Source: Ignavibacterium sp037440165
Lineage (GTDB): Bacteria; Bacteroidota; Ignavibacteria; Ignavibacteriales; Ignavibacteriaceae
Length of the DNA stretch: 64,000 nt
Assembly: GCF_037440165.1 (NCBI RefSeq)
Contig: NZ_JBBIUQ010000008.1
Coordinates: forward strand, 1 to 64,000
Direction: 5' to 3'
The translations under genes were made by a program, and so were the position numbers. Positions 34,231 to 42,661 of this stretch are shown in pieces (the stretch's first letter is position 1; each line of letters starts with the position of its first letter). A model generated the notes under the pieces. It searched no databases. It had not been told where the DNA came from and saw nothing but the letters and a program-made list of their open reading frames with translations.

Positions 34231-34626
34231 TTACCAAATGTAACAGATTACTTCGCCACCAATTGACTGGCTTCGTGCTTGCTTATCTGTAAGTAATCCT
34301 TTTGATGTTGAAATTACAGCAGTACCAAGACCATTTAAGACTCTTGGAAGCTGTTCTGCAGGCTTATAAATTCTTAAACCTGGTTTGCTGATTCTTTTCA
34401 TTCCGGATATTGCAGGAACGCCGCCGCGATATTTTAACTGAATACGAATAATGTTTTGCTTGTTGTCTTCAATTATTGTGTAATCGTAAATGTATTTTTC
34501 GTTTTTCAAAATCTCGACAATCTGAATTTTCATTTTCGATGCAGGAATATCAACTCTAAGCAACCTTGCTTTTGAAGCGTTTCTAATTCTTGTTAAAAAA
34601 TCTGCAATCGGATCTGTAACTGACAT
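34231..34626 (-). CDS. rpsH: 30S ribosomal protein S8
   Basis: S8 is a central 16S rRNA binder in the body of the small subunit and in E. coli represses the spc operon. The 131-residue protein begins VTDPIADFLTRIRNA and ends with the conserved STSKGLLTDKQARSQSIGGEVICYIW. Length is normal. No S8 target structure could be recognised in the mRNA around rplE. Confidence 0.97.
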   Translation of the reverse strand: MSVTDPIADFLTRIRNASKARLLRVDIPASKMKIQIVEILKNEKYIYDYTIIEDNKQNIIRIQLKYRGGVPAISGMKRISKPGLRIYKPAEQLPRVLNGLGTAVISTSKGLLTDKQARSQSIGGEVICYIW

Positions 34627-34641
34627 TTAATAACTCCTTTT

Positions 34642-34911
34642 TTACCAACTTGACTTTTTTAATCCTGGAATTTCGCCTCTGAGAGCCATTTCTCTGAGGA
34701 CTAATCTCGAAACACCAAACTTTCTGTAGTATGCTCTTGCACGACCAGTAAACATACATCTGTTTTTCAAACGAGTAACAGATGAATTTCTGGGAAGCTT
34801 CTGAAGAGCTTCGTAATCACCTTTTGCTTTTAATTCTTCACGAAGTTTTTTGTATTTCTCGTAAAGTTTTTTTCTTTTTTCGTCTCTAACAATTGAACTT
34901 AGTCTTGCCAT
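34642..34911 (-). CDS. rpsN: 30S ribosomal protein S14 (zinc-free form)
   Basis: S14 is in the head of the small subunit. At 89 residues, with a single cysteine and no CxxC pairs, this is the zinc-independent C- form, unlike S4 and L36 here, which keep zinc sites. The C-terminal TGRARAYYRKFGVSRLVLRE and GEIPGLKKSSW are diagnostic. It lies between rplE and rpsH. Confidence 0.97.
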   Translation of the reverse strand: MARLSSIVRDEKRKKLYEKYKKLREELKAKGDYEALQKLPRNSSVTRLKNRCMFTGRARAYYRKFGVSRLVLREMALRGEIPGLKKSSW

Positions 34912-34924
34912 TTATATTTCCTTT

Positions 34925-35581
34925 TTAAGCTTGGTTAACTTCTTTTTTTCTAAACGGAAATCCGAAAGCTTTCAGTAATTCATAAGCTTCGTTATCAGAT
35001 TCTGCAGTAGTTACAATTGTAATATCCATTCCTACAATTCTGCTGACTTTATCAACATTAATTTCCGGAAAAATGATTTGTTCTTTGATACCCAAAGTAT
35101 AATTGCCTCTGCCATCGAATGATTTATCTGATAAACCTCTGAAGTCTCTAACTCTTGGTAAAGCTATGTTAATTAATCGATCGAGAAACTCATACATTTT
35201 TTCTCTTCTTAAAGTAACAGTTGTACCGATGTTCATACCCGCACGAAGTTTAAAGTTAGAAATAGCTTTCTTAGCTTTTCTTATGCTTGCCTTCTGACCG
35301 GTAATTGCTTCAAGTTCCTTAACTGCTTCTTCAAGAATTTTAGGATCAGATACTGCTGCACCAAGGCCCATATTAACAACTATCTTTGAAATTTTCGGAA
35401 CCTGCATAATATTTTTATAATTAAATGTTTTCATCAATTCCGGCGCAACTACATTTTTATAGTATTCTGCAAGTCTGCATCTGATTTTAATTTCCTTAGC
35501 CGTTGAAACTGCAGCTTCAGTTTTAGGAGCAGCTTTTTGCTTAGTTTGTTTATCAGTCTGTTTTGTTTTCTTTTCAGCCAT
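34925..35581 (-). CDS. rplE: 50S ribosomal protein L5 with N-terminal extension
   Basis: L5 binds 5S rRNA and contacts the P-site tRNA. The core (about 33-218) has KIVVNMGLGAAVSDPK, TGQKASIRKAKKAISNFKLR and RDFRGLSDKSFDGRGNYTLGI. It is 218 residues long, about 38 more than E. coli L5, because of an N-terminal stretch rich in lysine, threonine, glutamine and alanine (residues 1-32). The ATG at the start of this stretch is the only upstream start, so the extension is probably real; it may contact rRNA. Confidence 0.96.
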   Translation of the reverse strand: MAEKKTKQTDKQTKQKAAPKTEAAVSTAKEIKIRCRLAEYYKNVVAPELMKTFNYKNIMQVPKISKIVVNMGLGAAVSDPKILEEAVKELEAITGQKASIRKAKKAISNFKLRAGMNIGTTVTLRREKMYEFLDRLINIALPRVRDFRGLSDKSFDGRGNYTLGIKEQIIFPEINVDKVSRIVGMDITIVTTAESDNEAYELLKAFGFPFRKKEVNQA

Positions 35582-35607
35582 TTATCTAAAACCCTAAAAT
35601 TATATTA

Positions 35608-35937
35608 TTATAACATCTCTCCGGAAGCTTTGCTTACACGAGCAATTTTTTTCTTTCCGGTTTTTTCATCAAGAATAATCTTAGCACCTATTCTTGTCGA
35701 TTCATTTGTTTTCGGATCTATTATCATAACATTAGAAACATGAATTGGTGCTTCCTTTTCTAAAATTCCTCCCTGCGGATTTTTCTGCGAAGGTTTTGTG
35801 TGTCTTTTTCTCAGGTTAATTCCTTCAACAATCACACGGGATTCTTTTGGAAATACTTTTAATACTTTTCCGGTTTTTCCTCTATCGTTACCGGCAATTA
35901 CCATTACTGTATCGTTTTTCTTTATTTTCATTCTCAT
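35608..35937 (-). CDS. rplX: 50S ribosomal protein L24
   Basis: L24 starts large-subunit assembly by binding the 5' end of 23S rRNA. The 109-residue protein has the KOW motif in VMVIAGNDRGKTGKVLKVFP and then GINLRKRHTKPSQKNPQGGI. Either of two in-frame ATG codons (35937 or 35931) could be used; AAGGATTT before the first favours it. Standard position between rplN and rplE. Confidence 0.97.
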   Translation of the reverse strand: MRMKIKKNDTVMVIAGNDRGKTGKVLKVFPKESRVIVEGINLRKRHTKPSQKNPQGGILEKEAPIHVSNVMIIDPKTNESTRIGAKIILDEKTGKKKIARVSKASGEML

Positions 35938-35943
35938 AAATCC

Positions 35944-36312
35944 TTATAAAACTTCAGGAGCTAATGACACAATTTTAGTAAATTGTTTTTCTCTCAATTC
36001 ACGGGCAACAGGTCCGAAAATACGAGTACCTCTTGGTTCACCCTGGTTATTAATTAAAACTGCTGCATTTTCGTCAAATCGGATATAAGTACCATCTTTT
36101 CTGCGAACTTCTTTTTTAGTACGAACTACTACTGCTCTTGAGACTTCGCCTTTTTTAACAGCGCCGTTTGGGATAGCTGATTTAACAGATACAACTATTG
36201 TATCTCCAACAGAAGCGTATCTTCTGTTGCTTCCTCCGAGCACTCTGATACATCGAACCCTTTTGGCTCCGGAATTATCAGCTACTACAAGATTAGTTTC
36301 TTCTTGAATCAT
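35944..36312 (-). CDS. rplN: 50S ribosomal protein L14
   Basis: L14 lies at the subunit interface, where it helps form bridges to the small subunit. The 122-residue protein begins MIQEETNLVVADNSGAKRV and has VRRKDGTYIRFDENAAVLIN and a terminal FTKIVSLAPEVL. Length matches the family exactly. Confidence 0.98.
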   Translation of the reverse strand: MIQEETNLVVADNSGAKRVRCIRVLGGSNRRYASVGDTIVVSVKSAIPNGAVKKGEVSRAVVVRTKKEVRRKDGTYIRFDENAAVLINNQGEPRGTRIFGPVARELREKQFTKIVSLAPEVL

Positions 36313-36327
36313 TTTTTCTAAAACTCC

Positions 36328-36585
36328 TTACTTGGCTTTTTCAACAATTTCTACTAAACGCCATCTTTTTCTTTTGCTAAGAGGACGTGTTTCCATAATT
36401 TTTACTTTATCACCAACAGAGCATTGTCTTTTTTCATCGTGAGCCATAAGCTTTGTAGTCTTCTTAAAATATTTTTTATAGATTGGATGAGCTACTCTTC
36501 GTTCAATAGCAACAGTTATAGTTTTATCCATTTTATTGCTTACAACAATACCAATTCTGGTTTTTCTAAGCGCACGTTTTTCCAT
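36328..36585 (-). CDS. rpsQ: 30S ribosomal protein S17
   Basis: S17 is an OB-fold protein that binds 16S rRNA helix 11 early in assembly. The 85-residue protein has RIGIVVSNKMDKTITVAIER and KIMETRPLSKRKRWRL. Its ATG overlaps the stop of rpmC by one base (TAATG), so the two are translationally coupled. Confidence 0.97.
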   Translation of the reverse strand: MEKRALRKTRIGIVVSNKMDKTITVAIERRVAHPIYKKYFKKTTKLMAHDEKRQCSVGDKVKIMETRPLSKRKRWRLVEIVEKAK

Positions 36586-36821
36586 TAAGATTCAGCTCCT
36601 TCTTTGGTTTTGCTTTTGGCTTCTTTCTGAGCTTGTAATTCTCTTTCTCTCAAAACTGTTTTCATTTTTGCAATATCTCTTCTGACGAGTTTGAGTTTTG
36701 CTGTGTTGGTAAGTTGTTTAAGATGATGAGAAAAACGAAGATCAACAAGATTTTTCTCTTCTTCCTGAATTCTTCTTATTAACTCGTCAGTGCTCATTTC
36801 TCTAATTTCGTAAATTTTCAT
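36585..36821 (-). CDS. rpmC: 50S ribosomal protein L29
   Basis: L29 lies at the polypeptide exit and with L23 forms the docking site for SRP and trigger factor. The 78-residue protein is two helices: the first with STDELIRRIQEEEKNLVDLRF, the second with VRRDIAKMKTVLRER. A short lysine/glutamate-rich C-terminal tail follows. It overlaps rpsQ by one base. Confidence 0.96.
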   Translation of the reverse strand: MKIYEIREMSTDELIRRIQEEEKNLVDLRFSHHLKQLTNTAKLKLVRRDIAKMKTVLRERELQAQKEAKSKTKEGAES

Positions 36822-36833
36822 TTTTCAATTCCT

Positions 36834-37250
36834 CTATTCGTAATCAGGTCTCTGAACTACTTTTGTTTTAATAGGTAATTTGTATGAACAAAGTTTTAAT
36901 GCTTCATTAGCTAATTCTTTAGAAACACCGCCAACCTCAAACATAATTCTGCCGGGTTTTACTACTGCAACCCAAAACTCCGGAGCTCCTTTTCCTTTAC
37001 CCATTCTGGTTTCAAGAGGTTTTTTACTTACAGGTTTATCTGGGAAAATTCTAATCCAAACTTTGCCGTCTCTTTTCATAGATCTTGAAAGAGCAACTCT
37101 GCAAGCTTCAATTTGTCTGCTGGTAATCCAGGCTGGTTCCAAAGCTTTTAATCCGAAATCTCCAAAAGCAACTGAAGAACCACGATAAGCTTTACCTTTT
37201 CTTCTTCCTCTTTGTGCTTTTCTGTATTTTACTCTTTTGGGCATTAACAT
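36834..37250 (-). CDS. rplP: 50S ribosomal protein L16
   Basis: L16 helps form the A-site region of the large subunit and is needed for late assembly. The 138-residue protein starts MLMPKRVKYRKAQRGRRKG and has the signature RIFPDKPVSKKPLETRMGKGKG and the glycine-rich PGRIMFEVGGV. Length is normal. Confidence 0.97.
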   Translation of the reverse strand: MLMPKRVKYRKAQRGRRKGKAYRGSSVAFGDFGLKALEPAWITSRQIEACRVALSRSMKRDGKVWIRIFPDKPVSKKPLETRMGKGKGAPEFWVAVVKPGRIMFEVGGVSKELANEALKLCSYKLPIKTKVVQRPDYE

Positions 37251-37271
37251 AAGAATAAACTCCTGGTAAAA

Positions 37272-37913
37272 TTATTCTGAAACTCTTTTGCCCAGAATTT
37301 CTCCTCGGCAAATCCAAATTTTAATTCCAATTGAACCATAAACTGTTTCGGCTCTTCCCTGAGCATAGTCAATATCTGCTCTTAATGTATGTAGTGGAAT
37401 TCTTCCTTCTTTATATTGTTCAGCTCTTGCTATTTCAGCACCTGCTAAACGACCTGAGCACATAATTCTGATACCTTCAGCTCCCATTCTCATCGCAGCA
37501 GTGATAGCCATTTTCATTGATCTTCTGTAAGATACTCTTCCTTCAATCTGGTTAGCGATATTCTCAGCAACTAAAAAAGCATCGAGTTCTGGTCTTTTAA
37601 TTTCTGAAATCTGTACTTTAACGTCTTTGTTGCTAATGGTTTTTAACTCTTCTTCGAGCTGAGTAATTTCTTTTCCACTCTTACCAATTACAACACCTGG
37701 ACGAGAGGTGTGAATATTTACAATTATATTTTTTGAAGTTCTATCAATTACAATTCTCGATATGCCAGCTTTCTTTAATCTGTTTCTGATATAAGCTCTT
37801 AGCTTACTGTCTTCCTTTAACTTTGGAGCGTATGATTTCTTTTCATACCAGTTGGAATCCCATCCTCTAATTACTCCAACTCTTAATCCGATCGGGTTTG
37901 TTTTCTGTCCCAA
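37272..37913 (-). CDS. rpsC: 30S ribosomal protein S3 (TTG start)
   Basis: S3 is at the mRNA entry and helps unwind mRNA. The 213-residue protein has the N-terminal GQKTNPIGLRVGVIRGW, a KH domain with RPGVVIGKSGKEI, and the C-terminal fold ending with PLHTLRADIDYA and GIKIWI. The start is TTG, seven bases after a GGAGG tract, and is fixed by the conserved GQKTNP string. Confidence 0.97.
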   Translation of the reverse strand: MGQKTNPIGLRVGVIRGWDSNWYEKKSYAPKLKEDSKLRAYIRNRLKKAGISRIVIDRTSKNIIVNIHTSRPGVVIGKSGKEITQLEEELKTISNKDVKVQISEIKRPELDAFLVAENIANQIEGRVSYRRSMKMAITAAMRMGAEGIRIMCSGRLAGAEIARAEQYKEGRIPLHTLRADIDYAQGRAETVYGSIGIKIWICRGEILGKRVSE

Positions 37914-37930
37914 AAATATTCCTCCTGATT

Positions 37931-38275
37931 TTAAGCTTTACTGGCTACTACTATTGTTAAATGACAAGATCTTTTTCTAATTCTGTATGCACGGCCCATT
38001 GGCGCAGGTGAAATTCTTTTAAGTGTTGGGCCTTGATTAACATAAACTTCTTTTACATATAATTCTTCTGGCTCAACTCTTTCATTCTCATTTGAATTAA
38101 CAGCATTGGCAACCGCAGATCTTAAAGTTTTCTCTACATGCTTAGCTGCAGCTTTTGGAGTAAAATGTAAAACTTCCAAAGCTCTTTCAACTGACATTCC
38201 TCTAATGAGATCTACAACTAATCTCATTTTTCTTGGAGATGAACCTATATATTTATTTACTGCTCTGGCTTCCAT
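37931..38275 (-). CDS. rplV: 50S ribosomal protein L22
   Basis: L22 lines the exit tunnel and its long loop forms part of the constriction. The 114-residue protein has KYIGSSPRKMRLVVDLIRG and the loop-to-core signature VYVNQGPTLKRISPAPMGRAYRIRKRSCHLTIVV. Length and order after rpsS are standard. Confidence 0.97.
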   Translation of the reverse strand: MEARAVNKYIGSSPRKMRLVVDLIRGMSVERALEVLHFTPKAAAKHVEKTLRSAVANAVNSNENERVEPEELYVKEVYVNQGPTLKRISPAPMGRAYRIRKRSCHLTIVVASKA

Positions 38276-38296
38276 AATATTTTCTCTACCTAGTTA

Positions 38297-38581
38297 TTAA
38301 CCTTTCGCTGCTTTATCAGCTTTAGTTCCCGGATGACCTCTGAAAATACGGGTTGGCGCAAATTCACCTAATTTATGTCCAACCATATTTTCAGTAATGT
38401 AAACAGGAATCATTTGTTTTCCATTATGAACAGCAATTGTGTGCCCTACAAATTCAGGAATTATTGTAGATGAACGAGACCAGGTTTTAATAATTTTCTT
38501 CTGATTGGTATCGTTAAGTTTTTTTACTTTTTCGTAAAGTTTATAATCTACAAATGGACCTTTTTTAACCGACCTTGGCAT
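38297..38581 (-). CDS. rpsS: 30S ribosomal protein S19
   Basis: S19 is in the head of the 30S subunit beside S13 and contacts bridge B1a. The 94-residue protein begins MPRSVKKGPFVDYKL and has TWSRSSTIIPEFVGHTIAVHNG and KLGEFAPTRIFRGH. All typical; no unusual features. Confidence 0.97.
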   Translation of the reverse strand: MPRSVKKGPFVDYKLYEKVKKLNDTNQKKIIKTWSRSSTIIPEFVGHTIAVHNGKQMIPVYITENMVGHKLGEFAPTRIFRGHPGTKADKAAKG

Positions 38582-38597
38582 ATTTGATTCCTATTAC

Positions 38598-39422
38598 TTA
38601 CTTGCGTCTTTTAATAATGAATTTGTTTGATTGTTTTTTACGTTTTCTGGTTTTTAAACCTTTAGCTTTCTGACCCCAAGGTGAAACTGGATGACCACCA
38701 CCAGAAGTTTTTCCTTCTCCACCTCCCATTGGATGATCAACAGGATTCATCGCAACACCTCTTGTGTGAGGTCTGATTCCAAGCCAACGGCTTCTTCCGG
38801 CTTTACCAATACTTATATTTTCATGCTCAGCATTACCTACTACTCCATAAGTTGCATAGCATTCGCTTCTTACCATTCTTACTTCGCCTGAGGGCATTTT
38901 TAACTGTGCATATTCTCCTTCTCTAGCCATCAGCTGAAGTGAAGTTCCGGCACTTCTTCCGAGCTGTCCACCTTTGCCTGGTTTTAATTCAACATTGTGA
39001 ACGAATGAACCAAGAGGCATTTCTTTCAGCGGGAGAGCATTTCCAACTTTAATTTCACTTCCTGGGCCTGACATAACTGAATCACCAACCTTCAAACCAT
39101 CCGGAGCAATAATATATCTTTTTTCTCCATCAGCGTAATGAAGCAAAGCTATTCTGCAAGTACGATTCGGGTCATATTCTATAGAGAAGACTTTTGCCGG
39201 AATTCCGTGCTTGTTTCTCTTAAAATCAATAATTCTATATTTTCTTTTATGACCACCACCACGATGTCTTGCAGTAACACGTCCTAAGTTATTTCTGCCA
39301 CCAGATTTTGTAAGAGAGAGAACCAAAGATTTTTCAGGAGTTTCTTTTGTAATCTCTCCAAAAGTAAAATTAGTTCTGAATCTTGTTCCTGGTGTTACTG
39401 GTTTTAATTTTTTTATACCCAT
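38598..39422 (-). CDS. rplB: 50S ribosomal protein L2
   Basis: L2 binds 23S rRNA near the peptidyl transferase centre and is needed for subunit joining. The 274-residue protein has the N-terminal RVTARHRGGGHKRKYR, the central KVGNALPLKEMPLGSFVHNVEL and the signature RGVAMNPVDHPMGGGEG, which contains the histidine studied for catalysis. The length is normal. Confidence 0.98.
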   Translation of the reverse strand: MGIKKLKPVTPGTRFRTNFTFGEITKETPEKSLVLSLTKSGGRNNLGRVTARHRGGGHKRKYRIIDFKRNKHGIPAKVFSIEYDPNRTCRIALLHYADGEKRYIIAPDGLKVGDSVMSGPGSEIKVGNALPLKEMPLGSFVHNVELKPGKGGQLGRSAGTSLQLMAREGEYAQLKMPSGEVRMVRSECYATYGVVGNAEHENISIGKAGRSRWLGIRPHTRGVAMNPVDHPMGGGEGKTSGGGHPVSPWGQKAKGLKTRKRKKQSNKFIIKRRK

Positions 39423-39434
39423 TTTTTATCCTGA

Positions 39435-39728
39435 CTATACTTGCTCAAACAATTCTATTGTTTCGCCTTCTTTAAGAGTAACTATTGCTTTTTTGAACTT
39501 AGCGGTTCTTCCTTCGAATCTGCCGCTTCTTCTGAATTGAGTTTTAGTTTTACCTTTGTAGTTAATAGTTTTAACATCAACTACATGAACATTAAATTTT
39601 TTCTCAATCGCTTTTTTGATTTCAATCTTATTTGCTTTTGGATTGACAATAAATCCATACTTGCCTTTATCTGCAGTAATGTTAGTCATCTTTTCTGTTA
39701 TCAGCGGTCTTATTAATATCTGATGCAT
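39435..39728 (-). CDS. rplW: 50S ribosomal protein L23
   Basis: L23 is at the tunnel exit and docks trigger factor and SRP. The 97-residue protein has the N-terminal LIRPLITEKMTNI, YGFIVNPKANKIEIKKAIEKKFNVHV and a loop with RRSGRFEGRTAKFKKA. Order after rplD with one base between them points to tight coupling. Confidence 0.97.
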   Translation of the reverse strand: MHQILIRPLITEKMTNITADKGKYGFIVNPKANKIEIKKAIEKKFNVHVVDVKTINYKGKTKTQFRRSGRFEGRTAKFKKAIVTLKEGETIELFEQV

Positions 39729-39729
39729 A

Positions 39730-40377
39730 TTAGCTCACCGCCTCTCTGTTTTTTGAAAGTATATTTTCAATTACATTAACAGCACTCTTCTGCATAACTA
39801 AAATCTGATTGTTCAGTAAATCATAAGTAGTTGCTTTAGCAGCTTCAAGTACCTGAACTTTTGGAATATTACGTCCAGATTTATAAACTTCAGGTTTATA
39901 ATCGCCTGTTAACAATAAAACTTTTTTACCTGAAAGCTTCAAAGATTCAATTACAATAACAAAATCTTTTGTTTTAGGTTTATCGAAAGAGAAATCTTCA
40001 ACTACAACAAGCTGCTCATCTTTGGCTTTATAACTTAAAGCAGATTTACGGGCAAGCTGTTTAACTTTCTTTGGTAAATCTTGTCTGTAATCTCTAGGCC
40101 TCGGCCCAAATATGGTCCCACCGCCAACCCAAAGTGGAGATCTTATCGTACCAGCACGAGCACCGCCTCTTCCTTTCTGTTTCCAGGGTTTCTTACCACC
40201 GCCTCTTACTTCACCTCTTTCTTTCGCTTTATGAGTTCCTTGTCTCTGGTTTGCAAGATAAGCTTTAACATCAAGGTAAATTGCATGGTCGTTTGGTTCG
40301 ATTGCAAAAATGCTATCGGAGAGTTCTAATTTTTCTCCACTCTTTGAACCATCTATTTTTAATACATCAATAGTCAT
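39730..40377 (-). CDS. rplD: 50S ribosomal protein L4
   Basis: L4 binds 23S rRNA and its long loop reaches the tunnel constriction. The 215-residue protein has the loop signature RGGGKKPWKQKGRGGARAGTIRSP and WVGGGTIFGPRPRDY, then a C-terminal Rossmann-like part. In E. coli L4 also controls the S10 operon; I see no matching leader here before rpsJ. Confidence 0.97.
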   Translation of the reverse strand: MTIDVLKIDGSKSGEKLELSDSIFAIEPNDHAIYLDVKAYLANQRQGTHKAKERGEVRGGGKKPWKQKGRGGARAGTIRSPLWVGGGTIFGPRPRDYRQDLPKKVKQLARKSALSYKAKDEQLVVVEDFSFDKPKTKDFVIVIESLKLSGKKVLLLTGDYKPEVYKSGRNIPKVQVLEAAKATTYDLLNNQILVMQKSAVNVIENILSKNREAVS

Positions 40378-40387
40378 TTTATACCGT

Positions 40388-41011
40388 TTAATTCTTTATC
40401 AATTCAACAATAGAGTTAATTGCTCCGGGAACAGCTCCCTTAACAAAAAGTAAATTTTTTTCTGTGTCAACTTTAACGACTTTCAATCCGCGTATTGTTA
40501 CATTGTCAAATCCCATTCTGCCAGCCATTCTCTGACCTTTAAATACACGGGAAGGATAAGAGCTCGCACCGATTGATCCAGGTGCTCTAACACGATCGCT
40601 CTGTCCGTGAGTAGTCATTCCGATTCCACCAAAGCCATGTCTTTTAACAACACCTTGAAAACCTTTTCCTTTGCTTTTGCCTCTAACTTTAATTGTGTCT
40701 CCTTCATTAAAAATTGAGCATTTAATTTCATCTCCAATTTTAAATTCAGCTACATTAAAGTTGTTAAATTCTTTTAGAACAAGCTTAGGTGAAAGATTAT
40801 GTTTCTTAAATTTGCCAGCTAATGGTTTATTTACTTTTTTCTCTTTAACATTACCAAAACCTAACTGAAGCGCCCGATAACCATCTTTATCTGTAGTTTT
40901 AATATCAACTACAATACAAGGCCCAGCTTCAATCACAGTAACAGGAATGACATTGCCATCTTTGCTGAAAATACTCGTCATTCCTAATTTTTTTCCGATG
41001 ATACCAGACAT
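40388..41011 (-). CDS. rplC: 50S ribosomal protein L3
   Basis: L3 starts large-subunit assembly and reaches the peptidyl transferase centre. The 207-residue protein begins SGIIGKKLGMTSIF and has the family signature GKGFQGVVKRHGFGG and the terminal GAVPGAINSIVEL. I placed the start at the ATG at 41011, preceded by TTGGAGAAAAG. An upstream in-frame ATG at 41029 overlaps the rpsJ stop and lacks a good ribosome binding site. Confidence 0.97.
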   Translation of the reverse strand: MSGIIGKKLGMTSIFSKDGNVIPVTVIEAGPCIVVDIKTTDKDGYRALQLGFGNVKEKKVNKPLAGKFKKHNLSPKLVLKEFNNFNVAEFKIGDEIKCSIFNEGDTIKVRGKSKGKGFQGVVKRHGFGGIGMTTHGQSDRVRAPGSIGASSYPSRVFKGQRMAGRMGFDNVTIRGLKVVKVDTEKNLLFVKGAVPGAINSIVELIKN

Positions 41012-41028
41012 CTTTTCTCCAAAATTCA

Positions 41029-41337
41029 TTAAAGCTTAATCTCAATATCAACACCCGCCGGAATATCAAGTTTACTTAATGATTCGACGGTTTTGTTGTT
41101 TGAATTGTGAATATCAATAATTCTTTTATGTGCCCTGGTTTCAAACTGTTCTCTGGATTTTTTATCAACATGCGGAGATCTTAAAACAGTAAAAACAGTC
41201 TTTTTTGTTGGAAGCGGAATAGGTCCAGATACAACAGCACCAGTGCTTCTAACTGTTTTGATAATTTTTTCTGTTGATTTATCAATCAGAATATGATCGT
41301 ACGATTTCAACTTTATTCTAATCTTTTGTCCGGGCAC
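41029..41337 (-). CDS. rpsJ: 30S ribosomal protein S10 (GTG start)
   Basis: S10 is in the head of the small subunit and also acts as NusE in antitermination. The 102-residue protein has QKIRIKLKSYDHILID, TGAVVSGPIPLPTKKTVFTVLRSPHV and KSREQFETRAHKRIIDI. The start is GTG, fixed by the family N-terminus. A terminator-like hairpin lies between tuf and this gene. Confidence 0.97.
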   Translation of the reverse strand: MPGQKIRIKLKSYDHILIDKSTEKIIKTVRSTGAVVSGPIPLPTKKTVFTVLRSPHVDKKSREQFETRAHKRIIDIHNSNNKTVESLSKLDIPAGVDIEIKL

Positions 41338-41360
41338 TTAAAATTCTCCTTATTTTTTTA

Positions 41361-41391
41361 GAAAAGAAAAGGGAGCAGAATTCTCCCTTTT
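41361..41391 (-). terminator. Terminator-like hairpin between tuf and rpsJ
   Basis: On the minus strand AAAAGGGAG pairs with CTCCCTTTT around a seven-base loop and is followed by CTTTTCT and a few more T. It lies 17 bases after the tuf stop and 24 before the rpsJ GTG. It may partly stop transcription so that EF-Tu mRNA exceeds that of the S10 genes. No clear new promoter precedes rpsJ. Confidence 0.7.
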
Positions 41392-41407
41392 CAATAATCT
41401 TATTTTT

Positions 41408-42613
41408 TTATTCGATAATCTTTGTTACAACGCCAGCACCAACAGTTCTACCACCTTCACGAATAGCGAATCTTAATCCTTCTTCCATAGCAATTTCAGA
41501 AATCAGTTCAACTGTAAGTCTTACATTATCACCTGGCATAACCATTTCGGTTCCTTCAGGTAACTGTGCTACTCCGGTAACATCAGTGGTTCTGAAATAG
41601 AACTGTGGTCTGTATCCATTGAAAAATGGTGTGTGTCTTCCACCTTCGTCTTTTGAAAGAATATAAACTTCACCTTCGAATTTTTTGTGAGGAGTGATTG
41701 AACCTGGTTTTGCTAATACCATTCCTCTTTCGATTTCTTTTTTATCAACACCTCTTAAAAGTATTCCTGCATTGTCACCAGCTATAGCTTCATCAAGTTC
41801 TTTTCTGAACATTTCAATACCGGTAACAACTGTCTTTTTGTGAACACCTAAACCAATTAATTCAACTTCTTCATTGAGTTTTACTCTGCCTCTTTCAACC
41901 CTACCTGTTGCAACAGTACCGCGACCAGTTATAGAGAAAACATCTTCAACGGGCATAAGGAATGGTTTATCAATATCTCTTTCAGGAAGCGGAATATAGG
42001 TGTCAACTGCATCCATTAAATCCCAAATGCACTGATATCTTGGATCATCCACAGGAGCATTTTCCTGTCCAGCCTCAAGAGCATTTAATGCTGAACCTTT
42101 AATAATTGGAATTTCATCACCTGGGAATTCATATTTTGATAACAAGTCTCTTAATTCAACTTCAACTAATTCAATAAGTTCCGGATCATCGACCATATCA
42201 ATTTTATTCATAAACACAACGATTCTTGGAACACCTACCTGACGAGCTAAAAGAATGTGCTCCCTTGTTTGAGGCATTGGTCCATCAGTAGCAGCAACTA
42301 CAAGAATAGCACCGTCCATCTGCGCTGCACCAGTGATCATGTTTTTAACATAGTCAGCGTGACCAGGACAGTCAACGTGTGCATAGTGTCTCTTCTCTGT
42401 AGAATACTCTACGTGAGCAGTTGCGATAGTAATACCTCTTTCTCTTTCTTCAGGGGCATTATCAATACTATCGAAAGTTCTTACTTGAGATAAACCTTTT
42501 TTTGCGAGAGCCATGGTAATTGCTGCTGTTAAAGTAGTTTTACCATGATCTACGTGACCAATAGTACCTACGTTAACGTGAGGTTTACTCCTGTCAAATT
42601 TTTCTTTAGCCAT
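41408..42613 (-). CDS. tuf: Elongation factor Tu
   Basis: EF-Tu brings aminoacyl-tRNA to the ribosome as a GTP complex. The 401-residue protein has three domains; the GTPase domain shows GHVDHGKT at 19-26, DCPGHADY and NKIDMVDD, and domain II the string VFSITGRGTVATGRVERG. Length is normal. It follows fusA in the str operon. The only other usual site for a tuf gene, between tRNA-Thr and tRNA-Trp, holds rpmG here, so this is the only copy in the window. Confidence 0.98.
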   Translation of the reverse strand: MAKEKFDRSKPHVNVGTIGHVDHGKTTLTAAITMALAKKGLSQVRTFDSIDNAPEERERGITIATAHVEYSTEKRHYAHVDCPGHADYVKNMITGAAQMDGAILVVAATDGPMPQTREHILLARQVGVPRIVVFMNKIDMVDDPELIELVEVELRDLLSKYEFPGDEIPIIKGSALNALEAGQENAPVDDPRYQCIWDLMDAVDTYIPLPERDIDKPFLMPVEDVFSITGRGTVATGRVERGRVKLNEEVELIGLGVHKKTVVTGIEMFRKELDEAIAGDNAGILLRGVDKKEIERGMVLAKPGSITPHKKFEGEVYILSKDEGGRHTPFFNGYRPQFYFRTTDVTGVAQLPEGTEMVMPGDNVRLTVELISEIAMEEGLRFAIREGGRTVGAGVVTKIIE

Positions 42614-42661
42614 CGGAATCTCCTTTTTATTTTTCTTCTATTATTTTTTAATTCTAGTTAA

